NCBI GenBank assembly: GCA_963691815.1
Contig: OY829661.1
Location: 5,928,726 to 5,992,725, forward strand
From: Echiichthys vipera
Lineage: Eukaryota; Chordata; Actinopteri; Perciformes; Trachinidae
DNA: 64,000 bases
Reading direction: 5' to 3'
Part shown: positions 12,318 to 24,485 of the stretch, one piece after another
Position numbering within the stretch: the first letter of the stretch is position 1
Layout of the letters: every line of letters starts with the position of its first letter
Made by a program: the position numbers and the translations under genes
The notes under the pieces: generated by a model
Seen by the model: the letters and a program-made list of their open reading frames with translations, nothing else
Told to the model about the DNA's origin: nothing
Database searches by the model: none

Positions 12318-12492
12318 ATCACAAATTGAATTGTGAATGTTTGTCTGTCTCTGTTTGTCTCTATGTGTCCTGAGATAGACTTGCGTCCTGTCCAGGGTGG
12401 ACCCCGTCTCACGCCTGATGTCAGCTGGGATCAGCTCCAGCCCCCCATGACCCCGACAGCGACAACTGGTTAAAGATGGATGGATGGATGGA
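12318..12492 (+). mobile_element. 3' end of an RTE/Rex3-like retroposon with GATG tail
   Basis: Contains the common fish segment tcctgtccagggtggacccc, then gctgggatcagctccagccc, and ends in a (GGAT)n run at 12477-12492. The related longer copy is at 58490-58805 on the other strand. The clade is given from memory of the GATG tail and is less certain than the repeat itself. Confidence 0.6.
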
Positions 12493-12898
12493 TATTTTGG
12501 GGAATTATCCTTTCTCAAAATGAGTGTGGTTGGTCCCATATGTTGTGTCAGTTATTGTCCACCAGGTGTCCCCCTTGTCTCAGTTTTCCTCTCAGTTCCT
12601 GGCCTGCTGAAGGGTTGGACCTGTGCTGTTTGCAGCAGACAAATCCAGTACGTACTTTCTGCTACTTTACTTCTGTTTTAAGTATTTTCATTTTGCACAC
12701 TTTCTACATTGCCTCCTTTGAAAACCTCAATGTTATTCTTTTTTCACTGGTTTGTGTTTTTTATCAGATGCAGAACAGGACATCTGATTATTGTCTGTTG
12801 CAGTGTATAATGACATCACCTGAAAGGAAGCTACCAAGGACCAAGGCTGTTGCCTAGCGATGGAATCCAAATTCAGCATGAGCTCATGAACAAACATT

Positions 12899-15252
12899 AG
12901 AGGTTGAATATGGAGAATAAGCAGAACACTGCCATCTAGTGTCTCAAGATCGTAGTAGCAACAACAAAAAATAATTCCAGCGGTCGGGTTGGTCAGTAGC
13001 CTACAGGAGACCTGAGTCTGTTTGAGCCTGTTTGAACCCGTCCCCTTCGGCAAATCACACCATAAAAACAAGGATTACAGAGGAGTTTGACTGACAGTTA
13101 GCGTTAGCTGTTAGCATTAGCCGTTCCAGCTAAGTAAAGATGAAAGTGATGTTAGCGATCAAGGAGAAGCGTAGCCATGTGGGCGTGCGTTTGAATGGCG
13201 TTTCTCTCCTTTCTCTCAGTCCATGGAGTGAATGCTCGGCCTATAGTGACTCTGGTTGTTGCCCGTCTCCGCTCACTCAGCTGCTGGGACAAATAACGCC
13301 CCCTTCACTGAGGCTCCAAAGCAGCTGCAGGATTGGCAAACTCCATTTCACCCAGTGCCAGCCTACAGTAGCTGCACCCAACAACAGCTAACCCTAGCAA
13401 CCAGCAACGCCCAACGCTATTGGCTGCTACCAGCGCCGTCGTATAGGGGGGAAAGGTGATGACAATTCTAAGGGCCCACAGCCAGCCAGGGCCCACACAC
13501 TGCTCCAGTAGCCTCTATGACAAAATGATTATGCACTGAACTAATATATATTCATACGAATGAATCCGAATTAAAACAAAGCCACAAGTTGTACAATACT
13601 CTATATATATGTTTATTCTATTCAATAACCCCCCTGGCCCCTTCTTAGAAAATGGTTTGGTCCACACCGCGGCTCTTTCTTCCCGGGGTTCTTCCTCATC
13701 GGAATTAAGTGCTAACCGTTAGAGAAGCTAACTGCAGCAGAGTCAGTATGCCCCCCAAAAAACACAAGTCTGGACACCAGAAAAGAGTTGAGAAAGAGGT
13801 CAGGTGTAGGAACAGCAGAGCAGGGGCCCAAGACATCAAAACCTTTTTTTTTTAAGAATGGTGAGAGTAAACTACCGAGGGCGGCTTAAACAATTAGCCT
13901 GCTTGTTCATTCATTTAATGTCTGTAATATTACCTTTGACGGGGCGCAGGCTGGAGCCTACGCTAGCTGTCATCGGGCCCCGCTCTGGACAGGTCGCCAG
14001 TTCATTAAAAAAAAATCGCCAGGTCATTGTAGAGCGACGGTTCCTAGAGTAGCTATAACTGAACTTTACTAATTTAGGGGCTACCACCGTGACTGTGTGT
14101 TTCGCACATAACACTGTCGGACAGTGCTCCAGTAAGCGCCCATTCAGAGGCTGCATTCAATTGTATTATGACCCATTCAATTTCTACTCAGTAATTATGA
14201 GCATCTGACGAAGGTCAGTTACGTTTTCATGATGTGTTCAATGTGGTCTTGTAAAATGTGTCATTAGTGGGACATTTGAATAGTCTAAATACAAAAAAAG
14301 TTAATTGTTCAAAGATTTGTCGTTGTTGTTCTGTTTTTTTGACAACAACAAAGTAAAAAAAAGACTATTTAGAATTTTGGACAGTTTACACTGACTTTTG
14401 AATGGTTTAAAAATATTTTATCCATATCAGGACTTGAACCAGTCACCACAATATATATAATTTAACAATAAACCTTTATCCTCTGCTGCTCCAGAATCAG
14501 CAGTGCCTGCTTCATCTGAGTTTGACCCCACAGCAGATGCTCACCCCCAGCAGTCCAATGATGCCTTTGATGGTGAGTGAGTAAACACCTTGGGGAGCTA
14601 GATGAGGAGCTCTGGGTCAGCTCTTATCTCGTTGTTTTACTTGCACATTTAAGTTAATTGTTACATATTTACCTGTGGACTACCTTGAGCCAGGACACTG
14701 TTTTTCCTTTTATATCAAATTATTTCATAAGCATATCAGTGCTTGATTGTTGAATACAATAAAATACCCACTACCTATTTGTTGAGTGGTTAATTGAAAA
14801 TATATTTGCAATCAGAAGTGTAATAACATGTTTCAAATCAATAAAATGAGAATAAGACAACTAATAATACATAATTTACATAATAATACTCTGACTTGTT
14901 AAGTTGTTAATCTTAAAAAAGGAAACAAATTGGGTGTATTACACCAGGCACCGTCAAGAACACTGAAAAACAATACAATTGAAGGTGGCAAGGAATAGGG
15001 TAGAGGGGCCCACACCGATATTCTTTCAGGCGGCCCAGAATTCCTAGCAACTGCCCTGGCTGCTACCATGGAAACAGAATGGGACAGAAAGTCATTGTCA
15101 AACCCATCAAAAAAAAATGGAATATTAATTCAGACTAGATATATTTGTTTTATGGAAAAGCAATACTTTCATTCTGTACCCCTCAAAACACCCCATGGGT
15201 TTATTATGTTTTTATAATATAGCTTTTACATATTCTCCATATTCAACCTTTA
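12899..15252. mobile_element. Outer inverted-repeat element interrupted by a hAT insertion
   Basis: A terminal motif, aggttgaatatggagaata, at about 12900-12920 recurs inverted at 15231-15250 (tattctccatattcaacct). Removing the hAT element at 13431-15058 leaves an element of roughly 0.7 kb. No clear target duplication was read, so the superfamily is open. Confidence 0.6.
13431..15058 (+). mobile_element. hAT-type element with transposase N-terminal exons, 1628 bp
   Basis: Flanked by a perfect 8-bp duplication, gctgctac (13423-13430 and 15059-15066), with ends cagcgccgtcg and inverted cagggcagttg. From 13748 the plus strand reads MPPKKHKSGHQKRVEKEVR and ends in DIKTFF. This resembles the start of hAT/zinc-finger MYM-type transposases. 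A second exon-like piece near 14491-14571 reads SAVPASSEFDPTADAHP before a gtgagt donor. The catalytic region is missing, so the copy is an internal deletion derivative. Confidence 0.8.
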
Positions 15253-15445
15253 AGTCTTCAGAAATGAAAGGGATTTGAGTGAAAGTCACACTTCTTCTGA
15301 AATCCTGCCCTTTTCCCAACCAGCCCCCAAACTGGGATGGAAACAGGATTGTAGATCTGCGTATTTATTTGTTTCTATACTTTCTGTGCTATCGAATGTG
15401 GCTGTGGTATCGTTTTGAAACATTTGTTATTAAAAAGTATTTAGA

Positions 15446-15725
15446 AGAAGAAGAATTCCTTTATTTATTCTGCAAGGGAAATTCAATTTTTTCACTCTGT
15501 TATTATATTATTCATGTTACACACACAGGCCCAAAATACACACACATGCAAAAACAGGATCTATATGCTTGCAATTAATGGAGAGATATCAGAGGGAGGG
15601 GGCTGCCAATGGATCAGCGCCCCGAGCAGTTGGGGCTTCGGTGCCTTGCTCAACAGCACCTCGGCAGTGCCCAGGAGATGAACTGGCACCTCTCCAGCCA
15701 CCAGTCCACATTCCATTCATGGTCA
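15446..15725 (-). repeat. Dispersed retroposon-like repeat (pair of 51360-51690)
   Basis: Begins with agaagaagaattcctttat and a gcaagggaaattcaatttt motif, then cacacaggcccaaaatacac, ggggctgccaatggatcagc and gccttgctcaacagcacct. The same order of blocks occurs at 51360-51690. The opening resembles the 3' end of fish retroposons in reverse orientation (tttattnatcccnnnnggggaaatt). The exact family was not identified. Confidence 0.65.
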
Positions 15726-17037
15726 AGTATCGAAACTTTTGACAACTTTAGACTGGACAGTGCGACAGATGTTCACACAACACTTAGTATCACTACCTAG
15801 AGAGTAGTCGACTGTATATTTCTGTTTTCACAGGTGCAGCCCGGAAGCTTCACACACAAACTCAGTGAGGGTTTCACACAGAGCTGCTGGTGCAGCAGAG
15901 TCCAGGGCGACAGAGGCGGAGGCGCGTCATCAGTCCGGCTCACACGCAAAGATCGTCTATAAAAGACAGAAGGTTGACTCTGTACCCATTACACCGGCTC
16001 GTCGTTACTGTGGGGCGACCAGTCAGTCTTTTCTTTTCCTTTTTCGGGCTTATTTTTAAAAGAAACATAAAAACAAATGTAGCTATATAGCATCCCCATT
16101 CCATGCTACTAATTTGAGACAAATTTTTCAGAGTCTAGACCAATCTTTTAGAAACTTTCTGCTAGGATTTTTCATCCGTTCTTTCCATATGTAGTATATG
16201 ATTTTTAAAATTCAATAAATTGTACAGAGAAATATATATTTCAGTGTAACACATTGAACAGAAAAAATAATATTTATTTTATTTTAAATTATAATTTTGA
16301 CACGTGTTCATACGTGAAACAATAACATAACAATATTGAAATCAGAAAAAAACAAAATTGAGAACAGAACTGCGAGGGGGGTGTAAACTTAATCATATAT
16401 TATACAATTGATTTACTTGAATTCTTCCTTTGAGCTTTCTCGTTCTTTGCTGTTTAGAAACTGAGTCAAAGATCTGTTTAACACAAGCAGACAATTATTT
16501 GTGATCATAGACTGTATACGTTTAAAGAAAGATATCATTGAATACGGTCCTGGTTGTGATCTGAAGCTCTCTGGCCCTGGATGTGATTTTTGCTGACACG
16601 ACATAAACGAGACATAAGCATTGTTGATAAATAGAGTGTCTGTTTTAATAATTACTAATAGGTGTTACAATATAGTTCCACCCCGGACTCTTGACAGTAC
16701 GCACATGATAAAATAGGGCTAAAGGAGAATACTTCATTTCTGCTTTACAGGAAAAACATACTGGAAAAAAACATTTACTCTAATGAATGTATTTATTTTA
16801 TTTTATTTGGAATGAGTCATTTATTATGATATGAACGAACTTCTTCTGATCATTTTTCTGGAAAAGTCAGTTTGCACAAAAGAGTCGGTTTGGTAAAAAT
16901 ATCTCAGTTCAGTCTATGGTGCTCACTCCTGTACAGACGATCTTTGATGCTTCGTCATCTTTTCGCCCCGGCGCGTCCGAGTGTCGTAATCAGCGTGCGA
17001 CTGGACAGCCTGGGCTCCAGCAGCCAGGTCGACAGTG
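15726..17037. other. Upstream flank of dnajc25
   Basis: The sequence is A/T-rich until about 16900 and then becomes GC-rich toward the dnajc25 start codon. A segment at 15835-16020 follows a ttttcacag acceptor-like site and is GC-richer than its surroundings, but no ORF or donor makes it a convincing exon. No TATA box could be assigned. Confidence 0.4.
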
Positions 17038-17385
17038 ATGGCTGCGCCCACGGAGCGGTGCCGCCGCGGTGGCGGAGGGTTTCCTGGGTGTCAGCGGACG
17101 GTGAAGCCTTGGTGGCGGCTGGCGGTGCTCCTGTTCGCCGTGTCCTCTCTGCCGGCGGTCGGCGCGCTGGTGGAGGGCCTTTACTGCGGCACGGAGGTCT
17201 GCTACGACGTGCTCGGCGTCAACAGGGAGGCCGCCAAAGTAGAGATCGCCCGGGCTTACCGGCAGCTGGCCCGTCGGTACCATCCGGACCGGTTCCGGCC
17301 GGGAGATCCCGGCTCGGAGGGAGAGACCCGGGAGTCCGCACACCAGAAGTTCCTGCTCATCGCGACCGCTTACGAGACGTTAAAG
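17038..17385 (+). CDS. dnajc25: dnajc25 exon 1: signal anchor and J domain
   Basis: Starts at the ATG at 17038 in a GC-rich context and ends at aag before gtctgt, phase 0, 116 codons. It encodes the anchor, the CYDVLGVNREAAKVEIARAY helix start of the J domain, and RYHPDRF with the catalytic HPD. A donor of GTCTGT is weaker than consensus. Confidence 0.95.
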
Positions 17386-20300
17386 GTCTGTCGGAGACTT
17401 CAGTTTTCTTTAAGATACTCCTAATGTATACTCTGTCCAACAATAACACTAATTCCCCTCTACTATTAATGATATGTTGTCTTATGAGTGCAGTTGTTAT
17501 CCTTCGTAATACTCCACAAAGGGACTGACGTATGTCCTATTTTAACATATCACTTATAATGTCGTTCTAATGTTCTGTCACACGATACGTGTTAACTTCT
17601 GCTTCCTGCGACGTCCTTTTCTGTCCATATGGGACCGATCAGCTCACTGTAGGTGGGCCTCTAATGCTGCAGTGTTACTGTAGTGGTCCGTCACAGTGTC
17701 TACGTATCTGCTCTGTTATTTGATGTATTATTTATATTCATGAAATTAATTATTATTCAATAGGCATATGTTTTACTGTGCTTAAGTAAGATGGAGGGAC
17801 TGATGGTTCATTGTGATAGATAAATAGATAGATAGATAGATAGATAGATATGTTATTCATCCTCAAAGGGAAATAATTTTGTTGCAGCAATCTGGTACAA
17901 CTGAATATGATACAATAGAATAAAAATAAGATAAAATCAAAATATGTGGTTATAAGGAATAAGTAGACACACAGAACAAAACACGGGCACTTAAGACAGA
18001 CCTAAGAACGACATCAAGCGAGATAAATGAATAGTAAGGTGCAGTGGTCAAAGAAAATACTAATGTATATGTACATGCAATATATGATATAATATATGAT
18101 ATGTATAGGATCTGTAGCATGGGTATAATATACATACTGATACTAAAAAATACTAAACTATGAATATGTGGACAGAGAGTGTGCACGAATTTCCAGATCT
18201 GCTTTAGTCCAGGTGGGTGATTGAGGCTCTGACGGAGGTTTATGAACTGAAAAGTCTTATTGCCGTGGGTAGGAAGGATTTCCTGTAACGGTCCTTAGAG
18301 CAGCGGAGATGGATCAGAGCAGCGGGGTTGGATCAGAGCAGCGGGGTTAGATCAGAGCAGCGGGGTTAGATCAGAGCAGGGGGTTAGATCAGAGCAGCGG
18401 GGTCGGATCAGTGCAGCGGGGTCGGATCAGTGCAGCGGGGCTGGATCAGAGCAGCGGGGCTGGATCAGAGCAGCGGGGTTAGATCAGAGCAGCGGGGTTA
18501 GATCAGAGCAGCGGGGTTAGATCAGAGCAGCGGGGTCGGATCAGTGCAGCGGGGTCGGATCAGTGCAGCGGGGTCGGATCAGTGCAGCGGGGTCGGATCA
18601 GTGCAGCGGGGCTGGATCAGAGCAGCGGGGTCGGATCAGAGCAGCGGGGTTGGATCAGAGCAGCGGGGTTGGATCAGAGCAGCGGGGTTGGATCAGAGCA
18701 GCGGGGTCGGATCAGAGCAGCGGGGTCGGATCAGAGCAGCAAGGTTGGATCAGAGCAGCGGGGCTGGATCAGAGCAGCGGGGTTGGATCAGAGCAGCGGG
18801 GCTGGATCAGAGCAGCGGGGTCGGATCAGAGCAGCGGGGTCGGATCAGAGCAGCGGGGTTAGATCGGTGCAGCGGACATTAAAACTTTTTTAACCACTAA
18901 TACTGCTCAAAATAACAGCAAACCTCTGCAGCAGTATGAGAAGAGTCCCTACACACAAAACAAAACACCAACAACGTATTTAGAGAAGCCAGAGTTTATT
19001 AAAAGAGTGTTTTAAAGACTTACCTACTGGCCCCTGTACCAGCTCCTCTCATAGTAAAGTCCATCCAAGTGGATTAGCAAAGTCAATCCCAAAGGAATGA
19101 GCCCATTGGTGCTTTGTTTTTATGTGTGACAAAAGCTGCTGTACAAATAAGGTTCCAAGTTAAAAAATCCATTCATGTTTTATAAAACCTAAGATTTACA
19201 TGTCTTTTTTGATCAAGGAGCTAAATAAGATCCATGAAAGTAACGAAACGCTCAGTGGTCAGTTTGTGGTGTCGCAACAATATTAAATAGAAACAGACTC
19301 AGTGTAGGGCTGGATGATCTGGCCAAAAGATGCTTTTCCATTTCAATTCATTTTCATATCTCGATAAGGATGTCGCAATATAAAATGTTTTCTGGTTATT
19401 CAATAAATAAAGAAATAGTCTATATGAAATCACCACATGGTAAAGACTATTTTTCGATACTGCTGTATGAATTTAACACGTAAACATTTTTTTTACTGTA
19501 AAATATCAACTTAAAATATTTCACATCAGATTTTTTGAGACCTTTGAGTGAGTATGTGTTACTGCCAGATCAGATGAAGCTATTGTGTATCTGGATGTCC
19601 TTTTTTATCACATCACAATCTCACTGAGAGACAATAAATGATAATGTCCAATTATCGCCTACATTCATACACTGCTAATCATGGGTTACGGGTTCAGTGT
19701 CTTGCTCATCAACACTATTTGGAGGAGGCACCGTAGATGGAATAAGGAATTGTCTGATTACCATGCCGCCCCATGGTAGAAAATGCCGCTGCAGTGCCCG
19801 TTACAGTCATTCGATGTCATTATCGGAACGATGCGGGCAGATGTTCAAATGTTTGGTTCAGTTTCCGCGTCCAGTGTAAAAGTGCTGCACGGACAGAATG
19901 TATTCCTCAGCAATATCAGCACCTGAGGGAACTATTAGGAACTGAGACAAGAGCAAACGGCGTATATGTCAAAGACGAGAAACACCTGCTGCTATTGACA
20001 GAAATCTCCAAACTGAAAAGACAAGAAGCAGAAAAAAAACAGTAAGACTTCACATGCGCATTCGAGTGTTTTGTTAGCAACATCGTGAAATGTCTCCCTG
20101 TCTGTGTGTGCAGGATGAGGAGACTCGGCGGGACTACGACTACATGCTGGACCATCCCGAGGAGTACTACCAGCACTACTACACCTACTACCGCCGACAG
20201 CTCACCCCCAAAGTGGATGTCAGAATCGTCATCCTGGTCACCATTTGTGCAATCTCCATCTTCCAGGTACGACCGCAGCCTCCAGCAGCAGGTTTCCAAA

Positions 20301-23300
20301 CACACACACCTTTGTCCGTATTTCCAGATCCATGTTTAATTTTTCTAGTTTTGCGGATCACAGACGGAGTGTGTGAACGTTTTTTGTTGACAGAAACCGA
20401 GATCGCAGCGGCTCTCATAGCATAAATGACCAGCCTTTTCTATTAAATACGTAATCTAAAAAATATTTGTTTTTTTATCGTCATCCAATTCCATGTGCAG
20501 ACAGAATTAATGTATCCTCTTACTAGAGCTCCTAATGTGGATTAATCCACCGATGAAAATAGTATATTTACGGTTTTTACTGTTCATAATTTGATAGAAT
20601 ATCCGCTGTGTCTATACCACTGCTGTACTAGCATTTTTTTTAAAGAACCAAGGCACTCCAACAAAAACCTTTATTTTGTGAAAAACTGTCAATCTACCTG
20701 CCACGTTGTCGTGGAGCCAATAAGACAACACAACACTGAGAAAGTGTTGTGTGTTGTTGACCAATCAGGTAGCCTATTGTTGCTAAGCAAGCTCTGCCGT
20801 TTTCTTAGACTTTCAAAATAAAAAACGCGACGAAAAATAAGAATAAAAAATGTGTTTGCATATTGCTGCGTGAAGAGGCCGCTGGCTGCAACAGAACAAA
20901 AAGAGGATTAGGAGGACGATTAAAAAAAATATATATATAAAAATACGTTTTAATACAAAGTGGAAAGGGCCGACAAGATTGGCGACCGGCCTGTGTATAA
21001 CGCCACAACAGAGGAGATGCACTGTGGGGATTACCATGTGTTTGGAGAGAGGAGGAAGCAGAGGTCTGCTCCTCCTCCTTTTTAAGGACTCAGAGCCTCA
21101 GTCTGTGCTCTGTGAAAGGGTTTTTCAATCAGAGTCTGACCTCCACATTACAGTGTAATGTAGTTTGGTTTCTGTTCATTATTATGATCGTTATTGTTGT
21201 TTATCTAAATGTTAGTCAGTCAAAATATGTCTCACCCTGAAAACCAACATAAACTTATAAGTCATTTGTTATAAATGTAATGTTTATTGTTAATCTAAAA
21301 TTTAAGAAAAAGAACGGTGGATAAATAGTTTTGAGCGAAGCAGCATCGGCAAACTGATGGTCCCGTAACATTTAGGAAAGTCTAGAAGAGCCACACAATT
21401 AAATCATTTTACCTCTGTTCAAGATAGCATAGCGCTAAACCTGAAGTGACCTGACTCGGACCAGAAGTATCCTGATTGGTTAGATCAGGGGTGGGCAATT
21501 GCGGTCCTGTAGAGCCACTGTCCTGCATGTTTTAGGTTTCTCTCTGCTCTAACACACCTGAGTCTAATGATTTACTCGTAATCAAGCAGCTGATGCTTGT
21601 CACAGTTTGATTATTGTTAGACTCAGGTGTGTTAGGGTAGGGAGGAACCTAAAACATGCAGGACAGTGTCTCTTCAGGACCGGAATTGCCCACCCCTGGG
21701 TTAGGGGAAATCAGTGACAGTGCAGGCGATGTCCGACTGAAGATGGAAACGAAGTGTAAGTGTAGTTGACAGTCCTGTCAGGCAAGAATTATTGCCCAAC
21801 CCTAGCAAAAGTGGATTCTCGTATTACTTTAGTCTTGAATCATAACACAGGGTAAAAACGGGCAGGTAAAACCCCATTAGCACATACCTCTTACCTCCCT
21901 GTGTCTCATCCAGTACTACAGCTGGCACAGCAGCTACAACGAAGCCATCAACTACCTGGTGACGGTCCCCAAGTACCGCATCCAGGCCACAGAGATCGCC
22001 AAGCAGCAGGGCCTCCTCAACCGCACCAAGGAGAAGGGCAAGAACCGCCGGTCCAAAGAGGAGATCCGGGAGCAGGAGGAGGAGGTGATCCGTGACATCA
22101 TCAAAACCAAGATCGACATCAAAGGAGGCTACCAGAAGCCCAACCTGTCGGACATCCTGCTGTGCCAGATCGTGCTCTTCCCCTACTACCTGACCAACTA
22201 CGTGACATGGTACGTCTCCTGGATCTACCGCTTCACCGTCTGCAGGGAGGAGTACGGCGAGGAGGAGAAGTTCTACATGATCAGGTCAGTCCTAACGGAA
22301 AGTTGAACCTGGATACAGTACAGCGTTCTGCTCTACTTCCTGGATGAATGAGATGAATCGAGGCACCTGTTTATACCTCCGCAGCCTCCCAGTTTTCAGG
22401 TCAGCTCACAGCACGCTCTTTGTTTCCACTCTCAGGAGGAACATGAAGATGTCTCAGTCTCAGTTTGACAGCCTGGAGGAAATCACCAAACAGTCTTTCC
22501 TGGAAAAACAACTCTGGTTGAAAGAAAACTACGAGGTTTGTCACTTCAAATTCTCCCTCTAGAATTCTTTGCATCCCTTCACCTTCCATCCCTTTATCCA
22601 GATTTTAGACCTCTTTCTTTATTCCCTTCCTTTTGATTCATCCTTACGGGTTTTCAATTCTTCCCTCTTGACTTTCTATTTTCCTTTTAGTTTGTCCTCC
22701 CTTTTGACTCCATCCATTTCCTCATCCTATAAACACTCAAAACGTTTGCACACCCACATCAGTAAGAGTTGTATTCATCTTCGCAAGGCGCTTTCGAACC
22801 AAACTCTTCTGGAGACTGCCAGTTCTCAGGAATACCCTGAGAACCACATACCTTCAAGGGCTTCCTATGTTTGTATTTGCACCACCAATAAGAATGCTGC
22901 AGTTCTCTATCGAGACAGACAGACAGCTAGCTAGCTAGCTATATAACTAGCTGGAGCTGCCGTTTGCTCTCCCAGTAAAGTAGTCTCCTTGCGGCAGAGA
23001 GACCGTTAGACCTGGCACCGCCACTGGCCACCAGCTCGCTGTTGGGGTAGCTAGCTTACTAGCAGCGGGTGACTAGCTAGTTGGCTTTATTTGCTAATTC
23101 CACCAAACCTTCATGCTACTCTGGTTACAGAAAATCAGGTCCCGAGACAGGCACTCTCATCGGATGCCACCATGGGCTTAGTGTCCAAGCGCGCTACTGC
23201 GGCACTCACCCGTTTGTGTGGCGGTCCTGTGCCCGGAAGCACATTCGCCCATTCACTCCCATGCAAGCAGGGGAGAGGAGATCCCCTCGGGAAAATATTC

Positions 23301-24485
23301 TGGATACCAGGCAAAAGGCTCATAATTAGCTTCAGACCCTCTACCAAAAAATGTAGGTGGACATAATTTTAGACCCTACCAAGGCTCCGATGGGCTGTCT
23401 GATGGTTTTTCGTGAACGCAAAGAAGAAGAAGAAGAAGAAGAATTACTTTATTAATCCCACACGGGGAAATTGGATTTTTTTTTTTTTTCAAAGATTACT
23501 ATATCCAGTAAGTCCTCCCGTGTTCACAAGAACCAAAAATTAGCAGCTTCCCATAAGAATGAATGTGTGCCATTGCTTCGTCCGCTGTCCATTCTTTTAT
23601 CTATGTCCATGCAGAAAACAAGCCAATTGTCAGTCATCTGGAGTTAGCAATGTGCTTTTCTACACTGTGACAAGAGTGCAGACGAAGCATTAAGTTGTTA
23701 AATTTTACTCATCCTTGCCTCTGGCTAGTTAGCAGCTCTTCTCCAAAACGTCCCTGGTTCTCGCGGTGCAGGAACAACTAAAGGGGTTTCCTACAACTAT
23801 AAAAAAAGTTCCTCCAATCTGAAAAGGCCTTTAGAGGATGAAGAGGATGTGATCCATAGCTCTGTGGCCATGCTAACATGATGTTTAGCAGTTAGGTTCA
23901 CCATTTTCACAATCTTATTTTCTATTGTGTTAGCATGGCTTATATACAGTAAGCACTGAACGGTGCAGCTTTAAAAGTACAAGCATAACAAAGCCAATGC
24001 CAGACACCTGTCGTTTTCTTGTTCCATCCCCCATTGTGCAACAGCTGCACGTCTACTTCCTGTCACTTCTGTTTTCCTTTATCTCACAATCAAAAAGTCT
24101 CCAGCAGCACACTGACAACAAACCCTCTCAATTCCTATTAAGGGAGTTTTGAACGCTATTGACAGCAGCTTAACTGCAAAGTGGAGTTATTAAGTGAATG
24201 AAAAGAGTATTTGATTAAAAATGCAAACTAAGAGCAGCAGAGCATGAGATGACTGTCCTGATAAAGAACTGAGAGAACTAAGAAAGAGCTGCCCGGCCTG
24301 AGGTGTAGCGCTGTAATTAGTTGAGTTTGCGTGTGTAACCGTTCCTGGTGTGCATCTGTCAGGTGCACAAAAAGGAGCAGGAGGAGGAGATGAAGGTGAA
24401 GATGGCGACCGACCCGAGGATGAAGAGGTACCGCCGCTGGATGAAGAACGAGGGGCCGGGCCGGCTGACGTTCGCCGACGACTGA
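17038..24485 (+). CDS. dnajc25: DnaJ homolog subfamily C member 25 (complete, five exons)
   Basis: Exons 17038-17385, 20114-20266, 21914-22284, 22436-22535 and 24363-24485 join in frame to 364 codons, close to the roughly 360 residues of human DNAJC25. The protein has an N-terminal hydrophobic anchor (about residues 28-44), then ALVEGLYCG. A J domain of about residues 53-124 carries the HPD motif at 82-84. Membrane segments lie near 150-167 and 248-272, and the C-terminal tail is basic and acidic (KRYRRWMKNEGPGRLTF then ADD). The family is a membrane-bound Hsp70 co-chaperone of the endoplasmic reticulum system. The HPD loop shows that Hsp70 stimulation is retained. Intron 1 holds a 19-bp minisatellite and intron 2 a hAT MITE. 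A possible AATAAA lies at 24997-25002. The identification is secure. Confidence 0.96.
17818..17851 (+). repeat. (GATA)n microsatellite
   Basis: A short run of gata/taga units lies in dnajc25 intron 1. It is followed by a dispersed repeat with the motif ttcatcctcaaagggaaat. Confidence 0.85.
18299..18880 (+). repeat. 19-bp minisatellite in dnajc25 intron 1
   Basis: About 30 units of ggatcagagcagcggggtt are present, with variants gtt/gtc/gct and agag/agtg. One interrupted unit (agcagggggttagatc) lies near 18375. Because 19 is not a multiple of three, every frame reads a cyclic form of the same peptide, which explains the three long overlapping ORFs here. They are not genes. Confidence 0.95.
18884..19062 (+). 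repeat. Copy of the 61979-62165 repeat, next to the minisatellite
   Basis: Shares ttaaccactaatactgctca, aaacctctgcagcag, acttacctactggcccctgt and accagctcctctcatagtaa with 61979-62165. The minisatellite ends directly at its border, so the tandem array may have grown from the end of this element. Confidence 0.75.
20114..20266 (+). CDS. dnajc25: dnajc25 exon 2: end of J-domain region and second membrane segment
   Basis: 51 codons, phase 0 on both sides, acceptor gtgtgtgcag and donor gtacga. Encodes the family-typical YDYMLDHPEEYYQHYYTYY followed by KVDVRIVILVTICAISIFQ, a membrane segment. Confidence 0.95.
21486..21698. mobile_element. 213-bp palindromic hAT MITE, copy 1 (dnajc25 intron 2)
   Basis: Ends caggggtgggcaatt and inverted aattgcccacccctg. 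The interior arms are near-perfect inverted repeats (cactgtcctgcatgttttag and its complement). The 8-bp flanks ggttagat (21478-21485) and ggttaggg (21699-21706) match at six positions. Copy 2, of identical length, is at 25138-25350. Confidence 0.88.
21914..22284 (+). CDS. dnajc25: dnajc25 exon 3: linker, basic region and third membrane segment
   Basis: Acceptor catccag. Ends two bases into an Arg codon (donor gtcagt). Encodes YRIQATEIAKQQGLL, a long charged stretch, IDIKGGYQKPNLSD and a hydrophobic segment rich in Leu, Tyr and Trp. Confidence 0.95.
22436..22535 (+). CDS. dnajc25: dnajc25 exon 4
   Basis: 100 nt. The first base completes the split Arg codon. Encodes RNMKMSQSQFDSLEE, then a segment ending LWLKENYE, all typical of the family. 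Donor gtttgt. Confidence 0.94.
22900..23780. repeat. Repeat-rich part of dnajc25 intron 4
   Basis: Contains gctagcta runs (about 22927-22945) and an (AAG)n tract at 23421-23443. The latter is followed by a tttattaatcccacacgggg retroposon-end motif. Segments near 23085 and 23670 also occur near 6770-6870. No exon was seen. Confidence 0.55.
24363..24485 (+). CDS. dnajc25: dnajc25 exon 5: C-terminus and stop
   Basis: Acceptor catctgtcag, phase 0. Encodes VHKKEQEEEMKVKMATDPRM and the family-typical RYRRWMKNEGPGRLTF end, then TGA at 24483-24485. Confidence 0.95.
   Translation: MHKKEQEEEMKVKMATDPRMKRYRRWMKNEGPGRLTFADD

Noticed and set aside
17035..17037. Start of dnajc25 three bases earlier
   Set aside because: That codon is GTG; the first ATG is at 17038.
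16872..17528. 218-residue ORF overlapping dnajc25 exon 1
   Set aside because: Different frame of a GC-rich exon; the J-domain frame is clearly the real one.
18544..18893. Three long overlapping ORFs rich in Gly, Ser, Gln and Arg
   Set aside because: They are the three frames of the 19-bp minisatellite; cyclic peptides follow from the repeat period, with no start or splice context.
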